Below, in pieces: positions 37,841 to 62,147 of a stretch of 64,000 nt of DNA. This stretch comes from Reticulitermes speratus (lineage: Eukaryota > Arthropoda > Insecta > Blattodea > Rhinotermitidae), in contig JAJKFL010000006.1 of assembly GCA_021186555.1 (NCBI GenBank), forward strand, positions 33,849,478 to 33,913,477, given 5' to 3'. Every line of letters begins with the position of its first letter. Positions within the stretch are counted from its first letter, which is position 1. The position numbers and the translations under genes were made by a program. The notes beneath the pieces were generated by a model that did no database searches, was not told where the DNA came from, and was given only the letters and a program-made list of their open reading frames with translations.

Positions 37841-38122
37841 TCACGTCCAAGAATTAGTTAACTGTATTAACTGTTTCATGTAACTTAACTGTGCCTGTAA
37901 TGTCCACACTGTTAGACATGTCCGAAACCAGTCCAAAGCGCTGCCTAACCTGTTTAGAAACGTATATGATTTAAACACGATGGCAGCTATTAAAATACCA
38001 TTCTCATCACCGTAACGTCCAGACCGGCTTTGGGCCCCACCGAATCTCCTCTTAGTTTGGTACCGGGTTTCCTTTCCCCGGGATAAAGAGGCCGCAGTGT
38101 GAAGCTGATCATTCACATCCAA
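37841..38122 (-). repeat. Dispersed repeat with MDVN-type spurious frame (copy 2)
   Basis: This is the duplicate of 795-1064. Its frame is closer to the recurrent repeat peptide (RRFGGAQSRSGRYGDE). A poly-C run of about nine follows near 38167. Confidence 0.45.
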
Positions 38123-39080
38123 GCAGAGCAGAGGATAGAAATGAGTGAATCTATATCTCTACACTCCCCCCCCCCCACCTTCGTGGTTATCATGGCGCGT
38201 AAAGGGACAAATTTAAGTTTGTGGTTATACACATGTCACGTTTACTTTTCGACTAAAATTAATGATAAAACAAGTAACACGAAAAATATCTTGAGAGCAA
38301 ACGACATGCACTTTTAATAAGAGCAAGCTATACCCCGCGAAATTCTTGACTGCTGCTGCTGCCAAAAGATAAATTGCTAAGACGTAGCCATCTGAATATA
38401 TGATCGTATAAAAAGCACATACTTCGCCATTATGAGTCTTTAGCAGCAGAGTGAAAGTCAGGTTAATTCACATCTCCAGAAATAGAAACCTATTAGTTAT
38501 TCGCATGCAAATAATGACGCTGCATCAAATGAAAAGTGTTCTGCATTTTGAAAAGAGCGAGAGATAACCCCAGTGACTACATGTTCTCAGACACTCCCTA
38601 TTACAAATAATCAAACTCCAATAACAGCAAACTCAGATATGATAGGCAATCTGCAGTGGGTATAAATATTACGGTCCTCTGTCAGGTGAAGCATCGAAGT
38701 TTATAGATAGGTCATATCGAGTGTTTGTAGATAATTATGAAATTACGCGTTGACACATCTCGAAATACTGCAATGTTCAAATAAGTTCCGGAAAAGATGT
38801 AAGCCCTCCTTTCTTTACGTTTCCCACTCTACTGCAATGAAGACATCCGAAGGCACCAGTTTCGATATTCGCATTTACCTTGGCAGTTAATTCCAAGGTA
38901 AGGGAATAGGAGGGTCTCTCTTAAAATATTCAATTTTGTCGGTATTTTGTATAGTAGCAACTGTACGAGGAACTACCAAGTAAATTTTCTGATACTGAAA
39001 CCTACTGGCATATACGGTTTTACTTTCCTTTCAGTGTTTACATAGATTAGATAATGCTTTAGATGACACACCTACAAGTC

Positions 39081-39116
39081 AATAAATCTTTGAAATAATT
39101 TAAGCTTCACCTCAGT
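39081..39116 (+). promoter_or_regulatory. Possible core promoter of gene C (TATA-like box plus initiator)
   Basis: TCAGT at 39112-39116 matches the arthropod initiator consensus and lies 52 bases before the signal-peptide ATG. An AATAAAT stretch at 39081-39087 is about 30 bases before the presumed start base, the usual TATA spacing. Gene A keeps TCAGT (2028-2032) but has AAAAAAC in place of the TATA-like stretch. This is an inference from motif spacing only. Confidence 0.3.
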
Positions 39117-39167
39117 CATCGGTTGAAAATCATTTTGAAATCACAGCATTTAGTTGGCCTAGATTTT

Positions 39168-52365
<13,198 letters not shown>

Positions 52366-52679
52366 ATATGTAAGTAGCATGTAATATTCTGTTTCAAATT
52401 TTTGTTACACATATACGAAAAACTCTGTATAAACACTATAAAGCTAACTTACAACATGTTCAGATTAATGTTCTTCACGTGTTGTAAAATTTATATCAGA
52501 AATTATATTTCCTGTTTTGTATTTTTTGTAACAAATTAACCGGCAAATTAAAACACTGTTACGACCATGAAGTCATACATTCTTTAAACCTTCAATACTA
52601 ATTAGATGGCTAGTCAGTTTAAATAGTACGTACAATTACGATCTCGTGTTTATTCATTTCTTGTAAGATATTTTCCCTT

Positions 52680-53140
52680 TCATACCTAACTAAATAACAC
52701 CATGGAGCGGAGTCCTTCCTGAGAACCTAACAGGTTTGCAGCTAGTCAATAAATTCCCCGGATTTTATGGAACTGGAAAATTCACTTCCCCCTTCACAAG
52801 CGCCCGCCATCTGTCCCTATCCTGAGCTCTTTTCCACTGCTTACGTCGTACCAAAGGATCAGTCCAAGCCCTTGGTCCTATGAAATTTTCGTAACATCTT
52901 AATGTTTTAGGGAGGAGATGTTGGCACCTCGCACAACTTCCGAGCTGGAGTACCACCTCTGGTCAGCTGTCCGCGACAGCTTATTCGATATATTCACAGC
53001 TACCTTCCATATCTGGAGGCCGTTCCTACATTCGCAACCTGAGAACACTTCATGCTGTGGTGACAGTAACACAATTTCTTTTTGATAATAACCATCAAAA
53101 AGAATACCATGTTTTCTACAAAATTTCAATATTAACGATA
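52680..53140 (-). mobile_element. LINE 3' end relic downstream of gene C
   Basis: The minus strand encodes TDPLVRRKQWKRAQDRDRW and ALVKGEVNFPVP (frame 52765-52956), followed by NLLTSCKPVRFSGRTP. Upstream, SRTADQRWYSSSEVVRGAN (frame 52899-53129) also resembles repeat-derived peptides. No complete ORF remains. About 300 bases at 53150-53480 are absent from copy 1 and unrecognised. Confidence 0.6.
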
Positions 53141-54734
53141 TTATACAAATCTGACAAAATATTTAAATTAAAAAATTTTCTTTGAAAACATACCTTTAAA
53201 ATATAGTGCAGTAAGATTTCAGTATTTTCCTTTTAAATATACTGTACTTTCAGAAAGAGCGGTCATTTACATGACAGAATGTTACACAAATATTTGCGTT
53301 CGTCAGAAAACTTTATGTAATTGTGAAACAATTATAGCACTTACTGTGAGTAATTTGTGTCGCTGAGCTAATAAATTTGTAAGGTTTCCACGTAAGGCAT
53401 TACATTAAGTTTGATTTGTATTGATGTTTCTGACAAATGTATGTGAATAATGTCTAGTAAATGTATTATATTTCGATATAAATTACCTAAAAATATGAAG
53501 TTAACATTGCTCATAACCTAATCAGTGATAGATAGTTCTGACAATATTACAATAGATTTTACAGACTCAGTAGTTGCGGAAATGGGAAGTGAAACAAATT
53601 CTGAAAGAAAAGAAGGAAAAAAAATATTTTTCACTTTTCATCATGTACGAAATAAATAAAAAAAGAAATCAAATAAATGCAAACCTTTAAACCTTAAAAC
53701 ATATATTTTTAAAAAGTGTATCATTTCGAGTCTAAGAGTGAACATGTTAAAGAGAAACATAGCAAAATATAAGCAACAGATATTACATTTTTAAAGTGTT
53801 GAGCAAACACAAGCAAGTATAAAATTAAAAATAAATTTTTCTTCCAGAATAAGTAAGACGCACGTTTTTACTTTGGATGAGGTCAGAAAATGTACAATAA
53901 AAGTGCTTTGCTGTGTAAACTGAAGACGCAAGTCAAGAGTGCGGAGAAATGCAATAGAATTTCAAAGGAAACAGAAATATGAGACATCCAAATAATGGTT
54001 TTGTCAGGAAGTATAATATAACATCAGGATAGGATGAAAAGTTTGCAAAGTAGCGATATGGAAACATTATGAGGAGCTGGAAAAGACTGGAGATTTATTG
54101 TGTATTGACGCATCTGAAAGACGACGGTATTTGAAGAAGAAAGAGAAGTAAAAGAAGATAAGTACTGTACCAGCACTTAAACTTCTGTACTTTGTTTACG
54201 TCTTCTTCCTTTCTATTAAACTACTGGTCCTCTAACTTTTTCGTCCACGACCCAAAATTGCACAATTGTACAATTTCGATCCAAATACTATCAGAAACAC
54301 TCTCAGCGCCCCACCACATAGCCGCAAATGCACAGAATTTTGAAAATCTTAACCAAAAAATTTTTTCCACATTTCCGCGACTTCCTTTAAATTTATTTTC
54401 TCCTGAACAAAGCTAAATCGTTGAATACAGAAATATGAACTCGATTATTCTGAGGAACCATAATCAATCAGAATGCTGCCGTAACCAAAGTTTTGGTAGC
54501 AAACCTGAGTTAGCAAATTCCTGTGCTAAATCATTAATCACAATAAAGCAATTATTTTAATTGAACAGTTGTTCTAAACTCTGCGCAAATGTCTCATGTG
54601 AAAAAGCTTATTCCGGTTACCACTACATTAGTACCGTAATATTTGTTGTCGTACTTTACCTATTTCCTTAATTATTCACATTTTCCTGTGTCTTAAAGTT
54701 AGATACATGGGGCTTTACCGTCGGACGCTTATTA

Positions 54735-57671
54735 TCGCTCCTTCATTCATTTTAATATCCGAGTGACCTAAGGACATTTAGCAGACAAGAACAACTCGCA
54801 CTATTTTCTTAAAAATCGTCTTTAGTGTTCCAAGTACTATACATAGCACACTCGCCTCCGTCGGTGCAAAGACGCACCTGCTAAGTGTACAAACAAGACA
54901 CGTTTGTTAAACAGGTACAGTACATGGAACCGCAAGGAGACTAAATTATCTCCGTTACAGTTCATCTTCGTATATAGGTACGCTTGGTTCTATCTACGTA
55001 AATGGACCTAAGGAACGTTCCCCCGAAATACGGCAGCTTACTCCTGAAACACTGCCTTCCACTGTATTATGAGTGTCTTTAAATAAATCGTTATTAATTA
55101 AAAGTAAAAAAGGCAGAGCCCCGTACAATTAGAGATATTAATTTGTAACGAATGGTTTTTTTTTAGTTTATTTAATTCCGGCCTCATGTGCATGCATGAT
55201 GTAAGGTAAGATTACAGAATGACTGTGAAGGATAAATACGGTAGCCATATGCAAGAAAACAGTAGTGGGTTACTACGCCAGTATTTTCCTGTCTGATCTA
55301 AGAATTCTGTAAGACCTGTTCCAAGAATATACAAGTACGTGAACTACAGGCGAACGTTTGAATCTCAGAACCACTCGAATGCAAAAGGGTTATAAGAGAG
55401 TGTTTGTTATTTGCGGCCTTCACTTATAAGCGATTTTACTGGTGAGGAAATAAATATCTGGTTCCTGGTTCGAGTCTTATCCAGACCATCGTTTATAATT
55501 GGTTTCGCATAATATTCCTCAGTCTGTCCAGGTAAATATTGATCGAAGAGCAACATGTCTCTTAATCCACTAAATATTGCGAAAAGTATAAGTTTTGATA
55601 CTCTCTAATCTACAGTCCACAGTTTAAAAGTCAAAAAGAAATCAAGAAGAAATTAAAGGGCATTATAAATTTAATGAACCAACCTCATAAAAAGTATGCA
55701 AATTTTAAGATCAATAGTGGATGGTAAAAACAAATTAAAATATATCGAGGAGAAATGCCTTGTAAGCGCATTAACAAGCTAAATCAGCATGCAGTTCACT
55801 AATGTCATCTTGTGTCAGGTGTGCTTATTGTTTTCGTATAGTCACCATAAACGTAAGTAATACATTGCAGGTTATATTCAACACAGGATTTCTCTAAGTT
55901 TCGAGTCCAACAACTCTGCTTGTTTTGCCTGTGTGTAGATGTTAAGAACACAAAGAGCAACATTGTAATGATGAATGTAGTATAAAAACAATGGACAAAT
56001 ACTATAATCTAGTATATTGCTAATATTTCTGTGTTTGTGGGTTTTAAAGCGATTACTGAAATTTAATTTGCGGCATTCATTTTGGCTTTTGCATGAAGGT
56101 TCGCGTGTTTGCCTTCGTCTTCAAAAGTCTAGATGTCAGACATCTAAACCTTGAAGATAAAGAACTGTTTTTCTACGAAAACTCGTGAAGGGACTACTCA
56201 GTGACACGGCGATATATCACAGTACAACTGAGTCCTTATCAGGCTTCTGTCAGAGAATAACCCTTTTAAACCATACCATTTTCTACTGTCAAGCATCATA
56301 TTTTACGTGCCCCAGTGACTGATTTGTTGACTATAAACCTTCATTACCTGCATCTATGCCTAAAATCACTTATAAAATTATCTTTTCTTATTTTCGAGAC
56401 CGCTTCCCACCAACTCTCCAGTAAAATGTCTCTATACATTTCTTATGTCTGAGTTCCATGCCCAGACCATCCCATATTCTTCAGTGTGTAATATTCCAGA
56501 CTAGCTGATGGTTTCATCCTTCTTGCTGTTAATATATTCTTTACTGTCCAGTACCCGAAATTGCTGGAATATGTATTTTATGGTTCAGTAACCTAAAATA
56601 GCCCAAGATTTCATCATCCTCAATCCCCAATATGCTCGTCAGAAATTTGTTTTCAAGCACTCACAAGGAACCACGTCTTATAATTACAAAAATGAGAGGA
56701 AATTATATTGATTTTCACAATCATGTAACGTAAATTGCAATATGCAATTTGTATTAAAACTTTGTCTTTCAGAAGACTCGAAAATCTTTTACTCACAATG
56801 CGCTAAAGCGCTGCATAGATCACATAACATATGAAGCTTCTCCATGAATAATATATTTCCTTACTTATTATTTCAGTTAAGTCCATAACGTGCTTTAAAA
56901 TAATTTAAATCATATTCTCTCTGAATTAGAGATTAGGTTTCAAAGTCATATAAATACCACAGCGGATGGGTTTCACATCAGAAACCAAAGCAAACAGACA
57001 TTCAACGTATTCACACACGCCTTCTTACTCAGTTAGTCATGCGGATCAATGACGAGTAAATTCCAGGAGAAAATTTCGCAATTCTTAATCTTTTCACTGC
57101 ATTATTATCTCACAACGACAACTGTAATTCCCACTAAACAAGTCAAAAGTCCTAACCGCAGATATAGGAAAAGTGTAAGATAAACCGTGTATATATTGCT
57201 AACAATGTAGCCTAATATATGAATAAAGCAACTCCCTAATAAGCCAAATTTTAAGAATGATATAATTATTTTGTCGTAGTGACATATATCCTATAATAAC
57301 TTTAGCTTAAGAAAATAATGTATTTTTGAAAGAGATATCAAAATTTTTATCAGCTTCGAGTACTAATTGGAAAATAAGTGTAGTGTTTAATGGTGGATGA
57401 ATGCACTCTAATAGCCATCAAAGTAAATTCCAACAGTTTTCTTCCAAACATGGTTATAAAATTGCAAGGCTTGTAATATCAGCTTGTGATCATTTTAGTG
57501 TTTGCTTCTATAACTAACCTGCCAGTGAAAAATATGGCATTTAATGAAGCTTAATTATCATTTTGGTTTAAAGCTATATTTTGATTTAATTCATGTAAAA
57601 CGAGACGTGATTAATAGTGATATGATACCATTGTGTCAAGCGCATTTATTTTTATAGATAAGTTTATATTT
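54735..57671. other. Spacer downstream of gene C, mostly unrecognised
   Basis: Apart from 55060-55210, which still matches 21640-21790, this stretch shows no protease exon, no long frame and no terminal repeats that I can identify. Confidence 0.5.
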
Positions 57672-58224
57672 AACGAAGAGTGTTCCCCTCCAAAATCCAA
57701 CTCCTGGCGTCCCTGTCGCGGAGGGGGGTAACGTATGTAGGCGGCTAACAGAGGCTATGGTTCACCCAAGTCAAGGTGTGAGGTATCGTGCCGAGGACTG
57801 CATGGCACTGGGGCTCTGCGGGTGGTAACTGTTATTTCCCCATTACTTGTGGGAATAAAATGGACACAGTAATTAATGGACTTGATCAAGGAGTGGCTGT
57901 GGCTGTAGACTTGATATAAGTTGTAAGTTCTGAGCTGAGTTCTGATGAACCTGATCAAGTAGCGGCTGTGGCTGCAAACTTGATATTGAGGCTGTAGGCT
58001 CTGAGCCTTTCGCTGTCTCTTCTGATGAGGACAGACTGGCTGCAGGTGTCATTATGACCAGACTGCAGACCAGGCGACTCTCGGGAGCACAGCGGAAGCA
58101 GCTTATTAAAGTAAGAGAAGGCGGTGGCGAGAAGTAGTGGGGTGTGAACAGACCCCACTCTTACTCGAGTATTCCACCTTCGATGAACCTGATCAAGGAG
58201 CGGCTGTGGCTGCAGACTTGATAA

Positions 58225-60598
58225 CACTGGGCAACAAATTTTAACTTTTTTTCGGTTACGAGCATCAAATCCACTTTCCTTTATGTAATTGGGTATGCTG
58301 AACATGAAAATAGGCCTTAAAATGATGAGTTAGCTACAGTCTCCAAGATTTGTGAAATTTTATAATAACATGTAGCATATTTAACACAATAATACTTACT
58401 ATTCACTGCTGTCCGTCATCACTTCGGCTAAAGGCGTCTTTTCTTAGCCTGTCTTTTGTATACAAGTTCTGGAGAGGCTCTAACTACTGTCCAGCAATAA
58501 TCTGCTAACATAACTGGACTCCATTTCCCCTGATAACGATTTTCGATTTCCGCAATGGTCTGGTGAAAGCGTTCACCGTGTTCGTCGCTGACCGCACCGC
58601 AGTTTTCAGGGAAGAAATCCAGGTGAGAATGCAGAAAGTGAATCCTTAACGACATATTGCAGCCCAATTTCTGATACGCAACCAACAGGTCCTCCACTAC
58701 TTCCTTGTAATTGTCAGCCTTGGTGTTTCCGAGGAAGTTATTAGCAACCAACCGGAAAGCATTCCAAGCACACTGCTCGTCACCAGTGATAAGCCGGTCA
58801 AATTGTTCATCTCTGAAGATGTCTCGGATTTGTGGACCGACGAAAACACCTTCTTTGACTTTTGCATCACTCATCCTCGGAAATTTATCACGAAGGTACT
58901 TGAATGCTTGGCCGTCTCGATCCATTGCCTTGACGAAATTCTTCATTACGCCAAGCTTAACGTGCAGCGGTGGCAACAGAATCTTGCTTGGTTCCACTAA
59001 AGACGGATGTAGTACATTCTTTGAACCTGGCTCCAGACGTTGTCTTAAAGGCCAGTCCCTGACCACGTAGTGCGAGGCCCTTGCTCGGCTGTCCCATTCA
59101 CAGATGAAACAACAGAATTTTGTGTATCCTTGCTGCAGTCCGAGTAAGATGGCAACAACCTTTAAGTCACAACAAAGCTGCCATTTATATTTATCATAGT
59201 TTATGCACTCCAACAGTTGCTTCATGTTGCTGTATGTTTCTTTCATGTGATCTGCATGACCGATTGGAATCGATTGCAAAATGTTGCCATTATGCAATAA
59301 TACTGCTTTCAAACTCAACTGTGAGGAGTCTATGAAAAGTCTCCATTCATCAGGGTTATGATTGATGTTCAGAGCTGACATCAGACCATCAATGTCATGG
59401 CAGGTGACGAGATTACTTTTCATTGAAAAGAATGAAACAAAGTCTTTATGACGTGAACGAAATGTAGACACGCAGACGCCCTCACCAAGTAGATTCCACT
59501 GCTGCAATCTTGAGCCCAAGAGTTCAGCTTTACCTTTCGACAAATCTAGATCTCGCACAAGGTCGTTCAATTCGTTCTGTGTTATTCTGTGTGGCTCAGT
59601 ACATGCTTCATCAGATATAAAATCTGGATCGCTAGAACTTGAGACATTTGTATTACTACATTCCTCATCTTCATCATCATCTTCGATTTCAAATGAGTCA
59701 GGCGGTTCTGGAATAGGTAGATCGTCTCCATGGAGCACCGGTAGTATAGCAGATGGTATATTTGGGTAGCTCAGTTTACACTTTTTCTTCTTCGACATTC
59801 CATGTTCCAGTGGAGGAACCATGCAGAAATAGCAGTCAGTAATGTGGTTTGTTGGCTCACGCCACACCATGGGTACAGCAAAAGGCATAGAACGCTTCTT
59901 GTGATTTAACCAGCCCGCAAAGATTTGCCGAACAAGAGTTGCAGCATATGTGTGGAGCCCAGCTCTTGTCCTGATCCCCAACTTTACAACCGAAGTATAG
60001 ATGGTACGCCTTTTTCACAATTGGAGTTAGAGCACGCTTTTGTGAAGCAAATGTCACATTCCCACAAACATAACAAAAACTATCTGAACGGTTCACACAT
60101 TTACGAGGCATCTTAGTTTTCTTCGCGTTAAAAAACAAGATATTGTAACCGAGCACGGATGCAGCGAGAAAGCACACTGAAACTCTAAATACCACGTGGC
60201 ACACCGTGGAAAAGGCGCGGGAATCCCCGACGATTAGCTAGCGCGACCCGACGCGATCCGACGATGACCGACACCAAATCACTGCAGTTGCGCTACGCCA
60301 GAACCGGCTCAATATATAGGCCTATATAATTTTGTGAATATGCAAGTACACAATCTTAGTGTAAATATAAGCCTATAGCATAAATTACGGTTAGGAATGG
60401 AACTGTAGACCCATTTCAGTCTTTCGTGTATAAACAAAATGTAAGGAAAATAATAAAAATCGGTCACATTAATAAAGGCCTGTTACTTCAAAACATGAGC
60501 TAACAAACAATTTTAAGCATCATATTCGTTCTCAGCGACCTCAAATTAGTTAAGATTAACTAGTTTCAACTCCGTAACATTTTCACTGTTGACCAGTG
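58225..60598 (-). mobile_element. DNA transposon with CACTGG termini and TAA target duplication
   Basis: The left end CACTGGGCAACA and the right end (reverse complement CACTGGTCAACA) are inverted, and similarity continues inward in patches for about 120 bases (for example CTTAAAAT...GTTAGCT on both). TAA precedes the left end (58222-58224) and follows the right (60599-60601). It is 2374 bases and carries one long minus-strand gene. CACTG termini with a three-base duplication would fit the CMC (EnSpm-like) group, but the transposase does not obviously match that family, so superfamily assignment is open. Confidence 0.75.
58428..60111 (-). CDS. Transposase-like protein of a widespread unnamed repeat family
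   Basis: Starting at MPRKCVNRSD (ATG at 60111-60109), the N-terminus has a cysteine-rich, probably zinc-binding module: CYVCG, then GCKVGDQDKSWAPH, then ICCNSC. The rest is one long frame (59981-58428) with FAVPMVWREP, an acidic Ser/Asp linker, TQNELNDLVRDL, WRLFIDSSQLSLKAVLLHNG, CCDLKVVAILLG, FICEWDSR, LLPPLHVKLGVMKNFVKAMD, FLHSHLDFFPE and DEHGERFHQ. Closely similar proteins occur in many invertebrate genomes, usually as hypothetical proteins. I infer an RNase H-like fold with D (FIDSS), D (CDLK) and E (GERFH) as candidate catalytic residues. The Cys module and the long frame are out of register by one base near 59945-59965, so this copy is likely inactive unless the base is an assembly error. 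Expected length is about 560 residues. Confidence 0.72.
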
Positions 60599-60697
60599 TA
60601 ATTGAAAGGCTAAGGGTTACCGCAATAAGCCTAAGGCTGCGGTGCGTCCGGAGCTAATGCCGACGGGCCCATAGAAAGAAGAAGAACGAAGAGTGTT

Positions 60698-62147
60698 AGC
60701 TTTATGAAAGACGAAAGAAATTAAATGTTATGTACATAGTACATATTTGAATAAAATGCTAAAATTGTCTAAATATTTGTAAAACAAAAGACAATTTTTT
60801 TCTTCTTTCTGTTAAAGTCTCAATAATAATCACAGGGCACGGGAAAGAAATATGTGTATCGTAGGCAATTATGTCAGAAATAAATTTAGTGTAATGCTCT
60901 CTCTTAAAGCCAATAAATGTATCACTACTTACAGTCCCTTCTCATTCTTCACTCTCACTACTCGGGAATCTCGAATATAATGATAATAATAATACATTAT
61001 ATATGCGTGAGGTTAATTTAATCAATTTCTTTAAAAAGAGTACATGTTGAAAGGTGGTACCTAGAATATAGAAGGCGCATCGAAATCTAAATTTTTGATA
61101 CGTCTGGAATTAGAGCAGAATGTCACAAATTTGAGCGTCTTATAAGGGTCTTTAAAAAGTAAATGGAGGGATTTTTATATTTGTACAAAATTCTCTATTA
61201 CTACTTGTGTATAACTTAAATGTGGCAATACTTCACCATATTCTTCCACAAATATATAACCTACCTGAAATTTAAAGAACATGCTATATCACGACGCGAT
61301 ATATGAGTTCCTGCATAACACCAATTTATAGGAACCTCAACGTGAATTAACGGGTTAGGCGGCAGTAGTTTCGAAAACACCAAAATTGTCGATAATTTTT
61401 ATATCCAGTTATTTTTGTTATTGTTGGTTTTCTGTTATATTTTATGATAACTTACTTAAGGAGTCCTGAAAACACAGGACTGGTAAAGTCTTAACCATTC
61501 CTGTCAACACAGGACTGTTTAAATATTTGATATGTTGCAAATAAATATTAAATTGATTGTCAATTTGATGTTAATTTTTTGTCACGCAGGAAAGTTAGAA
61601 AGATTGTCCTGTTATGCAAAAATCGACAAAATTTTATTTTATTATCATGATATGTGGGACTTACATTTTACCCGTAAAAACCCACACGAAACCTGTATCG
61701 TCTAATAGTCAGTACGCATATGTTTACCGCCAATTTTAATTCTACGAATTCTGCATTTTCCCCGAAAAGTGTGATTATGTATTGCACATATTCTTAAAAC
61801 AAACACAGAACACTTCCCTAAACAGAAGTCACAAATTGGTATTTATAATGGAAGCACATGGTGTTTTCTGTGAGTTGCAAACGAAACTTCTATATGCAAT
61901 GTATATGAATTGTAGTATTCAAAGTAGTTAAAATCTGCTTGGCGGCTTGTAAGAAAGGCCTTCATTAACAAATTTGTTTATAATCAAATGACAATCCTTT
62001 CCAAGATAAGATTGTGTGAACAGACAGACATATAACTATTAGGAAAGATCTCATTATTATGTGATTGTTTTGTAAATTCTGAATAACTAAACTCGCAAAT
62101 AAAACAAAATTCGTTTATGCACAACTTGTAGAAAAAGCATTACTTCT
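60698..62147. other. AT-rich spacer, nothing recognised
   Basis: There are no long frames. A short direct repeat around CCTGAAAACACAGGACTG (61466) and CCTGTCAACACAGGACTG (61501) is the only local structure noticed. Confidence 0.5.

Larger units (their letters stand above)
57672..60697 (+). mobile_element. Retroposon with 13-base target duplication, split by a DNA transposon
   Basis: AACGAAGAGTGTT occurs at 57672-57684 and again at 60685-60697. The body between them, after removing the DNA transposon at 58225-60598, is about 625 bases. It starts CCCCTCCAAAATCC, has a GC-rich part with three copies of an AGCGGCTGTGGCTGCAGACTTG-like unit cut to about 30 bases each (near 57886, 57957 and 58196), and ends CGACGGGCCCATAGAAAGAA plus GAAG, an A-rich 3' tail. 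The tail and the direct repeat point to target-primed retrotransposition: a 5'-truncated LINE or a SINE. I do not recognise the family. Confidence 0.7.
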
